Below, piece after piece: positions 18,963 to 27,881 of a stretch of DNA of 64,000 nucleotides. A program made the position numbers and the translations under genes. Under the pieces are notes generated by a model. The model ran no database searches, was not told the origin of the DNA, and worked only from the letters and a program-made list of their open reading frames with translations. The DNA is from Sideroxydans sp. (lineage in GTDB: Bacteria; Pseudomonadota; Gammaproteobacteria; Burkholderiales; Gallionellaceae). Every line of letters begins with the position of its first letter. The stretch's first letter is position 1. Location: positions 1 to 64,000 of the forward strand of contig DAIDAG010000044.1 in the NCBI GenBank assembly GCA_027310725.1, given 5' to 3'.

Positions 18963-20738
18963 ATGAAATCGGCATTCATCAAGGTGTGCTCGCTGGCTTT
19001 CCTGGTCTTTTCGATCCATGCACATGCCGATTCTGCAAATGATCTGTTGATGCCCGGCCAGGTGATACAGGGGCATGTCAAATACGAGAGCGAATGCAGC
19101 AATTGCCACAAACCTTACGACAAGGCTGCCCAAGCGGGATTGTGCAAAGACTGTCACAAGGAGATCGCGAAAGACATAGCTGACAAAAATGGTTTCCACG
19201 GCCTGATGAAGGAAGAGCACCCATGCAAGGAGTGCCACACCGAACACAAGGGACGAGACGCACGCATTGCAAAACTGAACACGGTCAACTTTGACCACTT
19301 GACTACCGGTTTTGAATTGAAGGGTGCGCACTTGAGCAGCAAAGTCCTGTGCAAGGATTGCCACTCCCCGCAAAAGAAATACCGGCAAGCGCCCGTCAAA
19401 TGCATCGGTTGTCACGAAAAGGCGGATAAACACAAAGGTTCCCTGGGGCCGGAATGCCAGAACTGCCACGAGGAAAAAGATTGGAAAACGACCCATTTCG
19501 ACCACAGCAAAACCCATTTCCCATTGCTGGGCAAACATGCGGATGTGAAGTGCAAGGATTGCCATCCAGACAACAAGTTCAAGAACACTCCGCTTCAATG
19601 CAACGAGTGTCATAAAAAGGACGACAAGCACAAGGGGCACTTCGGACCCAAGTGTGAAACTTGCCATAACGAAAAGAGCTGGAAAGAAATCCTGTTCGAC
19701 CATGACAAGAAAACCAAATATCCGCTGCTCGGAAAGCATCGTGAAACAAAATGCGTCAGCTGTCACAAGGGAGATCTTTATAAGGAAAAACTGAAGACCG
19801 ACTGTGTTTCATGCCATCAAAAGGACGACAAGCACAAGGGCAAGTTCGGGCCGAAATGCGAGTCCTGTCATATCGAGCGCAGCTGGAAGGAAATCCCGTT
19901 CGATCATGACAGGAAGACCAAATTCCCGTTGCTTGGAAAGCATCGCGATGTGAAGTGCAACGATTGCCACAAGGGAGACTTGTATAAGGACAAGCTCAAG
20001 ATGGACTGCAATTCTTGCCACCAGAAAGACGACAAGCACAAGGGCAATTTCGGACCCAAGTGTGAAACTTGCCATAACGCAACGAGCTGGAAAGAAATCA
20101 TATTCGACCATGACAAGAAGACCGATTACCCGCTGCTCGGCAAGCACCGCGACACGAAATGCGTCAGTTGCCACAAGGGCGACCTGTACAAGGACAAGCT
20201 GAAGACATCCTGTTCCTCATGCCACGACAAAGACGACAAACATAAAGGCGAGGAAGGGAAAAAATGCGAATCCTGCCATCATGAGGATTCGTGGGAAAAG
20301 GCTGAATTTGACCACAGGATCTCGCGCTTCCAGCTTACCGGCCAGCACATATTGGCCCAATGCAAAAAGTGTCATCTGACGGTGGTATTTAAGGAGGCGA
20401 AGTCGGATTGCGCGTCTTGCCATGCGAAGCAAGACGTGCACAAACGTACCCTCGGCACTGCTTGCGAAACTTGCCACAACACTCGCGACTGGAAGAACTG
20501 GGATTTCGACCACGACAAGACCAATTTCAAACTTGACGGGAAGCACAAGGGACTCAAGTGTATCGATTGTCACAATACCCCGGTAAGCAATAAAGTGGTC
20601 TTGGCGGCAACCTGTGTCAGTTGCCATGAGAAAGACGACAAGCACAACGGCGATTTTGGAAACCAGTGCGATCACTGCCATGTCGGGCTGAACTGGAAAT
20701 CGATCAAGGTAGGGAGCCGGCGCTGGATAAACCATTGA
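18963..20738 (+). CDS. 24-heme periplasmic c-type cytochrome made of tandem tri-heme modules
   Basis: 591 residues: signal peptide 1-22 (ending IHAHA), three N-terminal CXXCH motifs, then seven tandem modules of 66-69 residues starting near residues 110, 179, 245, 313, 381, 449 and 515. Each module has three CXXCH motifs plus three conserved extra histidines (F-D-H, G-K/Q/A-H, D-K/V-H), enough for bis-His ligation of every haem. The total by eye is 24 CXXCH. The mature protein is very rich in Lys, Asp and His and has no lipobox, so a soluble periplasmic electron carrier is likely. AAGGT precedes the ATG. The arrangement matches the periplasmic cytochrome of the predicted PCC3 locus of iron oxidisers (recalled, not checked). 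Confidence 0.92.
   Translation: MKSAFIKVCSLAFLVFSIHAHADSANDLLMPGQVIQGHVKYESECSNCHKPYDKAAQAGLCKDCHKEIAKDIADKNGFHGLMKEEHPCKECHTEHKGRDARIAKLNTVNFDHLTTGFELKGAHLSSKVLCKDCHSPQKKYRQAPVKCIGCHEKADKHKGSLGPECQNCHEEKDWKTTHFDHSKTHFPLLGKHADVKCKDCHPDNKFKNTPLQCNECHKKDDKHKGHFGPKCETCHNEKSWKEILFDHDKKTKYPLLGKHRETKCVSCHKGDLYKEKLKTDCVSCHQKDDKHKGKFGPKCESCHIERSWKEIPFDHDRKTKFPLLGKHRDVKCNDCHKGDLYKDKLKMDCNSCHQKDDKHKGNFGPKCETCHNATSWKEIIFDHDKKTDYPLLGKHRDTKCVSCHKGDLYKDKLKTSCSSCHDKDDKHKGEEGKKCESCHHEDSWEKAEFDHRISRFQLTGQHILAQCKKCHLTVVFKEAKSDCASCHAKQDVHKRTLGTACETCHNTRDWKNWDFDHDKTNFKLDGKHKGLKCIDCHNTPVSNKVVLAATCVSCHEKDDKHNGDFGNQCDHCHVGLNWKSIKVGSRRWINH
19290..20708 (+). repeat. Seven in-frame tandem ~200-bp repeats in the 24-heme cytochrome gene
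   Basis: Units of about 198-207 bp encode the tri-heme module. Units 3-5 (residues 245-448) are the most alike, for example sharing KGDLYK(D/E)KLK and KDDKHKG, and they are also close at DNA level. The outer units have diverged, which suggests recent duplication in the middle of the array. Confidence 0.85.
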
Positions 20739-20843
20739 CGTTGATAACGGACCATTGCCGTTCGTCAGCCGGCTTTACCGTTCATGCTTTTGTCTCGCAA
20801 CCGATGAGCGGCCGAATGAAATTGCGGACACATACTACAATTG

Positions 20844-20872
20844 TTGACAGGTAAAAGTGCAGAAGCTATTCA
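20844..20872 (+). promoter_or_regulatory. Possible internal promoter before the 29-motif cytochrome gene
   Basis: A perfect TTGACA (20844-20849), a 17-bp spacer and TATTCA (20867-20872, 3 of 6) lie in the 183-bp gap between the two cytochrome genes. The -10 is poor, so this is a weak call. Confidence 0.3.
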
Positions 20873-20921
20873 CTGTTCGTAAATTAAATATGGATCGAAA
20901 ATTTGCAGCGAGGTGCCGATT

Positions 20922-23783
20922 ATGGATACGCCAACAACAAGTAACGTGATTGCCAGGATGCTGGTGGCTTTGATGTTCAGCTTTTCATTCTTCGCGACTG
21001 CAGCACAGGCGGTCACAGTCGAAAACTCTTTCGACCACTCGAAAACAGGATTTGTGCTCAGGGAAGTTCACGCAACGTTGAAATGCGAACAATGCCACGT
21101 CGACGGAATATTCAAGAACACTCCCAAGGACTGCGCAGGCTGCCACAACACCGGAACGAGAGTCGCCGCCCTTCCCAAACCGATAAACCATATACCCACA
21201 ACCTTTTCGTGTGACACCTGCCATATCAGCGCAGCCAGCTTCCTGATAAAAAGCTTCAGCCATGTCACCATAACCGGTCAATGCGCGACTTGCCACAATG
21301 GACAGTCGCTGGGTGTCGTGAGCAAACCGGCGAATCATTTCCCGACCCAGCAGCCGTGCGAGTACTGCCACAAAAATACCAGCACTTTCCTGAGCTACCA
21401 GGTCGATCACGTGGCGAATGGTTATGTCGGCAACTGTTTCCAATGCCACGGCGGTCCGGCAGGTGAACCCGGCCCGATCGGTACTTATCCCAACGTGGTC
21501 AGTTACAACGCTGCGACCCATTTCCCCTTGACATCCTTCGGCACGACTCCGCCGGACTGCAATGCCTGCCATACGGGCTACTCTACGTTCCTGGGAGCGA
21601 CTTTTGCGCATACACCGGGTTCCACCTGTACTTCCTGCCATCAGGGGCAATATGCCGGTGTGGTCTCGATCAATCGTTCGATACATATTCCGCTGCCGAC
21701 CGGGTCTACATGCGCCAGTTGCCATCCGGATCCCACGACGCAGGTACTCCCGACATTCCTGGGAGTGGCGTTCCACACAACCAGTATCGGTAATCCTCCT
21801 GCGGGCACTTGTGCGACCTGCCATAACGGCAGCTTTGTCTCGCAGAACGCCCAAACCAAAGGTGTAACCCATATACCGACTACTGCAGATTGCGGGACAT
21901 GTCATACCGGACCGAGCGGAACACCTGCCAACTCGACCTTGAACTACACAACCTTCCTGGACGCAAAATTCCACCAGACTACTTTGGGAAATCCCCCGAC
22001 TGTTACATGCTCCACCTGCCATAGCGGGGGCTATGTATCCGAAGGTGCGCAAACCAAGATTGCGGGCCATGTGATGACGACGTCGGATTGCGGCACATGC
22101 CACACCGCTTCGAATACCGCAACTTACACGACGTTCCTGGGCGCTACCTTCTCACACGTACCGGGAGTTTATGCATCGTTCCCCGGAGATGGATCGATTG
22201 CCACGCCGACCTGTTCGTCCTGTCACAATGGATCTACCGCTACCGGCAAGGTTGCTGGCCACATTGTGACAACGGCGGATTGCAATAGCAGCGGCTGCCA
22301 CAGTTCGACTTCTCCCAATACGACGGGATGTCCCAATTGCGTGAGTTTTACCGGCGTCATTTTCAACCATATCAATTCAACCACGGGATATACCTCGTTC
22401 GGCACGACCGCACCGTCACCGTACACCAAGCGTTGCGATAGCTGTCATAACGGAACAACGTTGCTGGCGCAGCCCGTTAGTGCGGGGCATATACCGACTT
22501 CAGGAGCGGATTGCGTTACGTGCCACACCCCGGCCAGCACAGGTTGTGCAAATGGCGGAAATTGCGCGACGTTCCTGAACGCGACACTTAACCACAGCAT
22601 CGTTGCAGCCGGATCTTGTGGAACTTGCCACCAGGGACAATATGCCGGTGTGGTCTCGATTAATCCCGCTATCCATATCCCGCAATCATCCGGGAATGCA
22701 TGCGATGTATGCCATACAAATGCGATTACCAATCTGCTCACGGCATTTCCCGCCAACCCGACATTCCTGAATGTGGTGTTCCACAAGACTTCACTGGGAA
22801 ATCCGCCAACAGGTTTGTGCTCGAACTGCCATTCCGGGACTTACGTCTCGCAAAATGCTCAGTCCGAAAGCAGTGTGATCACAAACCATGTGGCGACGAC
22901 GGCCGATTGCGTGACCTGCCATACCGCAACGAACACCGCCAATTACACTTCGTTCCTGGGGGCCGGCTTTACCCACTCGCCCGGAACCTATGCATCCTGG
23001 CCACCTGCGCAGCCGCCAACGCCGACCTGTGCGTCCTGCCACAATGGCGCGACAGCGACGGGTAAGAATGCCGGCCATCCGGTCACGGCTCTGGATTGCA
23101 TGTCATGCCACACTACGACTGTTCTACAGGGGTGTCCGACTTGTACACTTTTCGGAATACCGGCGGGAGTAATACACAACACCGCGCCATACAACACGCC
23201 CGGTACCTGCGTGACATGTCATAACGGCACGACTGCGATCGGGCTTTCCTCAGACACCGGACATATCCCGATCGGATCCGCGGGATGCGACCAATGCCAC
23301 TCGGTATATGACGGAGTCGGTTCCATCAACTTCAGCACGGCGGCCGTGTCTTCGATCTCCGTGAGTGGCGTGACGATGTACGGGATGAAGCATTCGGCTG
23401 TGACAGGGCGCTGCGACAGTTGTCACAACGGCTCTTATACCGGTCAGGGATTGTTTGGTGCTGTAACCAAGGTATCCAACCACATCCCGACGACGATCAT
23501 CAGCACTTCTGCCAACACGGACTGCACCAGTTGCCACTCGACGACGATCAATATCACGTCAGGGGCCGCAGACTGGGCAACCGGCGAGAGAATGAACCAC
23601 AATAATGCGATGGGCGGAGCGCCGAATTACTGCGTGACATGCCATCTTTCGGGTGTCACTTATTTCGAGCCAAATGCGCAAAAGCTCAGCCACAATGGGG
23701 CAAGCACATCCAAGGATTGTTCAAGTTCAAGCTGTCATAAACCGCTGGGCACCAAAGGGACTGCGTATTCGTCGTGGGATTGA
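20922..23783 (+). CDS. Giant multiheme c-type cytochrome, 27 CXXCH plus 2 CX4CH motifs, predicted surface-exposed
   Basis: 953 residues with a signal peptide (ALMFSFSFFATAAQA). By eye there are 27 CXXCH motifs and two CX4CH motifs (CNSSGCH and, near the C-terminus, CSSSSCH). Recurrent elements such as (T/S)FLGAxFxH, TCxSCHNG and GHIPT..DC.(T/S)CH show internal duplication. The body is rich in Thr, Ser, Gly and Pro and poor in Lys, in strong contrast to the periplasmic partner, which suits an exposed outer-surface protein. Only the first 50 mature residues (FDHSKTGF, then CEQCHVDGIFKNTP) resemble the partner's module. The ATG at 20922 is chosen for GAGGTG 6 bases upstream; a GTG at 20913 is also in frame. 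No lipobox. Probably the terminal reductase/oxidase of the conduit. Confidence 0.88.
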   Translation: MDTPTTSNVIARMLVALMFSFSFFATAAQAVTVENSFDHSKTGFVLREVHATLKCEQCHVDGIFKNTPKDCAGCHNTGTRVAALPKPINHIPTTFSCDTCHISAASFLIKSFSHVTITGQCATCHNGQSLGVVSKPANHFPTQQPCEYCHKNTSTFLSYQVDHVANGYVGNCFQCHGGPAGEPGPIGTYPNVVSYNAATHFPLTSFGTTPPDCNACHTGYSTFLGATFAHTPGSTCTSCHQGQYAGVVSINRSIHIPLPTGSTCASCHPDPTTQVLPTFLGVAFHTTSIGNPPAGTCATCHNGSFVSQNAQTKGVTHIPTTADCGTCHTGPSGTPANSTLNYTTFLDAKFHQTTLGNPPTVTCSTCHSGGYVSEGAQTKIAGHVMTTSDCGTCHTASNTATYTTFLGATFSHVPGVYASFPGDGSIATPTCSSCHNGSTATGKVAGHIVTTADCNSSGCHSSTSPNTTGCPNCVSFTGVIFNHINSTTGYTSFGTTAPSPYTKRCDSCHNGTTLLAQPVSAGHIPTSGADCVTCHTPASTGCANGGNCATFLNATLNHSIVAAGSCGTCHQGQYAGVVSINPAIHIPQSSGNACDVCHTNAITNLLTAFPANPTFLNVVFHKTSLGNPPTGLCSNCHSGTYVSQNAQSESSVITNHVATTADCVTCHTATNTANYTSFLGAGFTHSPGTYASWPPAQPPTPTCASCHNGATATGKNAGHPVTALDCMSCHTTTVLQGCPTCTLFGIPAGVIHNTAPYNTPGTCVTCHNGTTAIGLSSDTGHIPIGSAGCDQCHSVYDGVGSINFSTAAVSSISVSGVTMYGMKHSAVTGRCDSCHNGSYTGQGLFGAVTKVSNHIPTTIISTSANTDCTSCHSTTINITSGAADWATGERMNHNNAMGGAPNYCVTCHLSGVTYFEPNAQKLSHNGASTSKDCSSSSCHKPLGTKGTAYSSWD

Positions 23784-23807
23784 TTTGTTAATTGGCAAAC
23801 TTATGGT

Positions 23808-23836
23808 CCAAGCCGGCTTCAGCGAAGCCGGCTTGG
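23808..23836 (+). terminator. 13-bp perfect hairpin between the surface cytochrome and porin genes
   Basis: CCAAGCCGGCTTC (23808-23820) and GAAGCCGGCTTGG (23824-23836) pair perfectly around a 3-base loop, followed by ATGTTTTG. The T-run is short, so it may act as a partial terminator/attenuator or an mRNA-stabilising element rather than a full stop. The porin ATG is only 27 bases further on. Confidence 0.55.
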
Positions 23837-23863
23837 ATGTTTTGAAATCGAGCGGCACTAATC

Positions 23864-26395
23864 ATGTTCCGAATTAAATTGCATCGTCTGGCCTTGTCAT
23901 TTTTTGCGGTGATCCTGCTGGATATCGTGTCGCCTTATGCGTCTGCCGAGATCATCGATGACATCACCGTCCATCAGGATGCAAGCGGGGGGACGGATAC
24001 GGTAATCAAATTCACTGTCCCGATCCAATATCTCCGACATTTCCCCCAAGGCAAATCAAGTTCCACTTCGATCTATTTCAATATCCTTAATACCGTTCCC
24101 ATTGATGAATGGCAGGACTACGAATCGCACCGGACTCCTCCCTCCGACCTTGTTCAGGAGATCATGGTAACCACGCGTGACCGCGGTACCGGACCCAAGA
24201 TTCATATCACGTTCTATCGCCCTGCAGAATTCACCGTCGCAATGGGAGGCGACAATCAGACTTTGGTGATTCATGCCAAACCGGTCACGGCCCAACAAAA
24301 TAACGAAAGCAAACCGGCCCCGGGACAGTCCATTGTCATTCCGGTGCCAGTTGCAGCAGCACCGATCGCCGTTATCGCGGCTACTCCAAAATCCCCTCCG
24401 GTATCCGCGCCCTCTGCGGCAACTCCGGCGGTATCTGTCGCCAAGGAAATGCCGCCGGCACCAGCGCCGGCCACTGTTTCAGCGCCTGTGGCAGCATCTG
24501 CACCCGTCCCAGCGACAGCACCTGTTGCACCCTCTGGCGATATCACTGCGCCCAAAATAGTGCTGAAGCCTTCTTCATCGAAACCCATTCATATCCCGCT
24601 GGGTGGAAAAGACGGGCTCCCGCCCTTTCCCGAAATAGACCAGTACGTCCCGCAAGGAACAACGCCAGCGCCTGCAAACGCATCTCTGACCGACAAGATC
24701 GTGATTGCGAACAATCAGGCAGCCGCATTGATGGAAAATGGTGGAAATGCGCTTCTGACCGGCCAGACATTTGCCGCAATTGACTCGTTCAATCAAGTAC
24801 TCAATCTGCCTCCGAACAAATATACGGAAGACGCCCAATTATGGGTCGGGATCGCAAAGGAAAGATCGGGGCAATTATCCAAAGCCATCCTGGAATTCAA
24901 TTCCTATTTGAGACTTTACCCGGACGGAAAGTCTGCGAAATGGGTCAAGGACAGGCTCGCCAAGCTGAAATTATCCCAGCCGGCGCTTTTCGCTACCTTG
25001 GATAAACAATCCACCGCCCCAGCCAGAGCGCAAAACACCGAATTCCAGTATTCGGAATTCGGCAGTTTGTCGATGTATTACTATCAGGGGGCGAGTCAGA
25101 CCAACACCGTGGCGAGTGCAGGCGCCGTCCAGACGCCGACGAATTTTTCGCTCGTTGACCAGAAATCCCTGATAACGAATCTCAACATGACTGCAAGGTC
25201 ATACAACAACGAATATGACAATCGTCTGGTATTCCAGGACTTCTATGCAGCGAACTTTCTCCCGGGGCAACAAAACATTTCCATGCTGGGGGCAGCATAT
25301 TATGAAATGAGAGACCGGATCGTCGATTATTCGTTCAGGGTGGGTCGACAGTCGGGATTGGGAGGCGGGGTGATGGGCAGATTTGACGGCGTTTCCGCCG
25401 GTTATGGATTTGTCCCGAATTGGAGAGTGAATGTCGTGGCAGGCCAGTTGTCCGATTTCACCATTGACAGCAAACCCACCTTTTACGGAGCCAGTGTGGA
25501 TTTCGGTACCAAGAGCCAGCTGGGCGGCTCTGTTTACGGGATCACCCAACAGGTCAACGGCTTTACCGACCGAAGGGCAGTGGGCGGGAACCTGAGATAT
25601 TTTGACCAGAGATTCAACATCATGTCCATGGTGGACTACGACGTACTGTTCAAGGCGGTGAATATCTTTACAGTGCAAGGGACTTTGAATGGCGGAGGAA
25701 GCGGTACGGACTACAACTTCCTTCTGGATCGCCGCAGAAGCCCGGTCCTGGATATCAGGAATGCGATCAACGGCACCACTTCGACGATCGCAACCCTGAT
25801 GCAAAACGGTTGGTCCATGAGCGACCTGATCCTGTTGGCTGACCAGCGCACGACAGTTTCAAGCATGGCGCAAGTCGGCATGACCAATCACATGAGCGAG
25901 AAATGGTTCATCGGCACCGACTTCACCATTGCAAAGACGGCAGGTATGACTGCCAGTGGAACGCTACTGCCGGACGGAACCACCGGAGTGGAAGGGTTTG
26001 TACCTACGATCCCTTCCACGGGCAATACCTGGACGATCACCGAAAGAGCGACCGGACTGGGAGTTATCCGTCCGCAAGACACGACGAACTTCAGCGTGAG
26101 TTACTCCAGAGGCGCGCTGATCACTGCGGAAGGATTTCAGGCCAGCAACCACGTCGATCTGCAAGAAAAATGGACGCTTGACTCCACCTTCTTTCTGAAT
26201 CTCCAAAACGACAACACCGGCGGGAAAATGCACGATATCTCGCCAACGATCAGAGTGGCATACAAAATAAGAAGGAACCTGTCTGCGGACACGCAATTGG
26301 GTCTTGATTGGAACAAGACGTCGTCCAGCGTATTGCAATCCACTTCGACCGCATTGCGGGAATTTTTTGCGTTCGGCTTCCGCCTGGATTTCTGA
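23864..26395 (+). CDS. Large outer membrane porin of the porin-cytochrome conduit
   Basis: 843 residues. Signal peptide (to SPYASA); then a beta-rich N-terminal domain (about 28-145, IIDDITVHQDASGG onward) resembling AMIN-type domains; a Pro/Ala/Val linker (about 150-235); and a helical TPR-like segment (about 280-375, with NNQAAALMENGGNALLTGQ and AILEFNSYLRLYPDG). The remainder, from about residue 385, is amphipathic beta barrel ending in FGFRLDF, with the terminal Phe needed for outer membrane assembly. It follows the two multiheme cytochromes, so it is the likely sheath through which they make contact. It is not an evident MtrB/MtoB homologue: the N-terminal extension differs. Last gene of the locus. 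Confidence 0.82.
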   Translation: MFRIKLHRLALSFFAVILLDIVSPYASAEIIDDITVHQDASGGTDTVIKFTVPIQYLRHFPQGKSSSTSIYFNILNTVPIDEWQDYESHRTPPSDLVQEIMVTTRDRGTGPKIHITFYRPAEFTVAMGGDNQTLVIHAKPVTAQQNNESKPAPGQSIVIPVPVAAAPIAVIAATPKSPPVSAPSAATPAVSVAKEMPPAPAPATVSAPVAASAPVPATAPVAPSGDITAPKIVLKPSSSKPIHIPLGGKDGLPPFPEIDQYVPQGTTPAPANASLTDKIVIANNQAAALMENGGNALLTGQTFAAIDSFNQVLNLPPNKYTEDAQLWVGIAKERSGQLSKAILEFNSYLRLYPDGKSAKWVKDRLAKLKLSQPALFATLDKQSTAPARAQNTEFQYSEFGSLSMYYYQGASQTNTVASAGAVQTPTNFSLVDQKSLITNLNMTARSYNNEYDNRLVFQDFYAANFLPGQQNISMLGAAYYEMRDRIVDYSFRVGRQSGLGGGVMGRFDGVSAGYGFVPNWRVNVVAGQLSDFTIDSKPTFYGASVDFGTKSQLGGSVYGITQQVNGFTDRRAVGGNLRYFDQRFNIMSMVDYDVLFKAVNIFTVQGTLNGGGSGTDYNFLLDRRRSPVLDIRNAINGTTSTIATLMQNGWSMSDLILLADQRTTVSSMAQVGMTNHMSEKWFIGTDFTIAKTAGMTASGTLLPDGTTGVEGFVPTIPSTGNTWTITERATGLGVIRPQDTTNFSVSYSRGALITAEGFQASNHVDLQEKWTLDSTFFLNLQNDNTGGKMHDISPTIRVAYKIRRNLSADTQLGLDWNKTSSSVLQSTSTALREFFAFGFRLDF

Positions 26396-26433
26396 CGGGA
26401 TCCCGAAAACAGCCCCGTCCGGGCCAAGTCCGC

Positions 26434-27483
26434 TCAGGCCACCGTCACTGCCTTATCCAGATACACATCCTGAATCGCATTCAACAACGCCACGCCGTCC
26501 TGCATCGGCTTCTGGAACGCCTTGCGGCCCGAGATCAGCCCCATGCCGCCGGCACGCTTGTTGATGACTGCAGTGCGTACCGCTTGCTGCAGGTCGTTCT
26601 TCCCCGACTCGCCGCCGGAGTTGATCAGGCCTGCACGTCCCATATAGCAGTTCGCCACCTGATAGCGCACCAGGTCGATCGGGTGGTCGGTGGTCAGTTC
26701 GCTGTAGACCTTGGGGTGAGTCTTGCCGAATTTGATGGCGTTGTAGCCGCCGTTGTTCTCGGCCATCTTCTGCTTCACGATGTCGGCGTTGATGGTGACG
26801 GCAAGATGGTTGGCCTGTCCGGTAAGGTCGGCCGCGACGTGGAAATCCTTGTCCGCAGTCTTGAATGCCGGGTTGCGCAGATAGGCCCACAGGATGGTCG
26901 CCATGCCGAGTTCGTGCGCGTGCTCGAAGGCATCCGAGATTTCCTGTATCTGCCGGCGCGAATGCTCCGAGCCGAAGAATATCGTCGCACCGACTGCCAC
27001 GGCGCCCATGTCGAACGCCTGATCCACGCTGGCAAACAGGGTCTGGTCATAGATGTTGGGATAGGTCAGCATCTCGTTGTGGTTGATCTTCACCACGAAA
27101 GGAATCTTGTGCGCATAGCGGCGCGCCACCGAACCCAGCACACCCAGTGTGGAAGCGACCCCGTTGCAGCCGCCCTCGATGGCGAGCTTGACGATATTCT
27201 CGGGGTCGAAATAGATCGGATTGGGCGCGAACGATGCGCCGCCGGAATGCTCCACGCCCTGGTCCACCGGCAACAGGGAGAGATAGCCGGTATTGGCCAG
27301 CCGCCCTTGTCCGTACAAGGCCTGCAAACTGCGCAGGACGCCGGTCTTGCGGTCTTTCATGGCCACGACCCGATCCACATAATCCGGCCCCGGCAGGTGC
27401 AGCGTTTCTTTCGGTATCCCGGCACAGCGATGCTTCAACAGGTGTTCCGCTTCTTCGCCCAGCAATTGCTCGATGTTCGTCAT
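26434..27483 (-). CDS. fbaB: Class I fructose-bisphosphate aldolase (DhnA type)
   Basis: 349-residue Schiff-base aldolase of the archaeal/DhnA type, interconverting fructose-1,6-bisphosphate with glyceraldehyde-3-phosphate and dihydroxyacetone phosphate. Recognised from [32 protein letters not shown] and the phosphate-binding NSGGESG and [11 protein letters not shown] near the C-terminus. GGGAG lies before the ATG at 27483. It stands alone, convergent with the porin gene 38 bp away. In an autotroph it would serve gluconeogenesis and the Calvin cycle. Confidence 0.9.
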   Translation of the reverse strand: MTNIEQLLGEEAEHLLKHRCAGIPKETLHLPGPDYVDRVVAMKDRKTGVLRSLQALYGQGRLANTGYLSLLPVDQGVEHSGGASFAPNPIYFDPENIVKLAIEGGCNGVASTLGVLGSVARRYAHKIPFVVKINHNEMLTYPNIYDQTLFASVDQAFDMGAVAVGATIFFGSEHSRRQIQEISDAFEHAHELGMATILWAYLRNPAFKTADKDFHVAADLTGQANHLAVTINADIVKQKMAENNGGYNAIKFGKTHPKVYSELTTDHPIDLVRYQVANCYMGRAGLINSGGESGKNDLQQAVRTAVINKRAGGMGLISGRKAFQKPMQDGVALLNAIQDVYLDKAVTVA

Positions 27484-27804
27484 GATTTGGCTCCCGGGAT
27501 GGTTTGGAATGGCGCAACCAGTTTACTCCCAAGTACATGATTTTTGGTGCCCCGGATCAATCAGAGGTATGTATGCTCCAGCTGAATAAACATCATTCAT
27601 AATCAACAGCTTTTGTGTATTTTCAACGCAGGCAGCCAATATCGAGTTGTCGAGAATATTGCTGAAACTATTGCGTGGTTCGATTCTCGAAGAGTGACCT
27701 GCTCCAATGTAGCGTCGGAATTGGTTTTGATTATTCGATATTCCGACGAGCGGTTTATTGAGAGCAAGGAAGTGTGTATTAAACTGAATATTGATCAATC
27801 CAAT
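27484..27804. other. AT-rich intergenic region without a supported gene
   Basis: About 320 bases between fbaB and the lipoprotein gene, noticeably richer in A+T than the flanks. Short frames on both strands have no ribosome binding site or recognisable product. A 9-bp inverted repeat, CGTCGGAAT (27713-27721) and ATTCCGACG (27740-27748), is the only structure seen and could be an operator. Confidence 0.5.
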
Positions 27805-27881
27805 ATGAGGACATCAAAATTTTTTACTATCCGGGCTTTCGAGCCAACAAATCAGTTTTCAGCCTCGTCATTTGCGTCATA

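Noticed and set aside
19290-20708. Regularly spaced repeats that could suggest a CRISPR array
   Set aside because: Units are about 200 bp, continuous and in frame, with CXXCH codons in register; there are no short repeats with unique spacers and no cas genes.
20985-22103. 372-codon minus-strand frame opposite the surface cytochrome
   Set aside because: Antisense of repeated CXXCH codons; its repetitive Arg/Ala/Met pattern mirrors the sense repeats and shows no domain.
18963-23783. Calling the two cytochromes MtoA/MtrA and MtrC homologues
   Set aside because: MtoA/MtrA are decaheme proteins of about 300 residues. Here there are 24 and 29 haem motifs with different repeat architecture, so those names would mislead.
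27523-27798. 91-codon minus-strand frame and 90-codon plus-strand frame between fbaB and the lipoprotein
   Set aside because: No ribosome binding site, no similarity recognised. The plus-strand frame matters only for its internal ATG 27805, which is the probable original start of the lipoprotein signal peptide.
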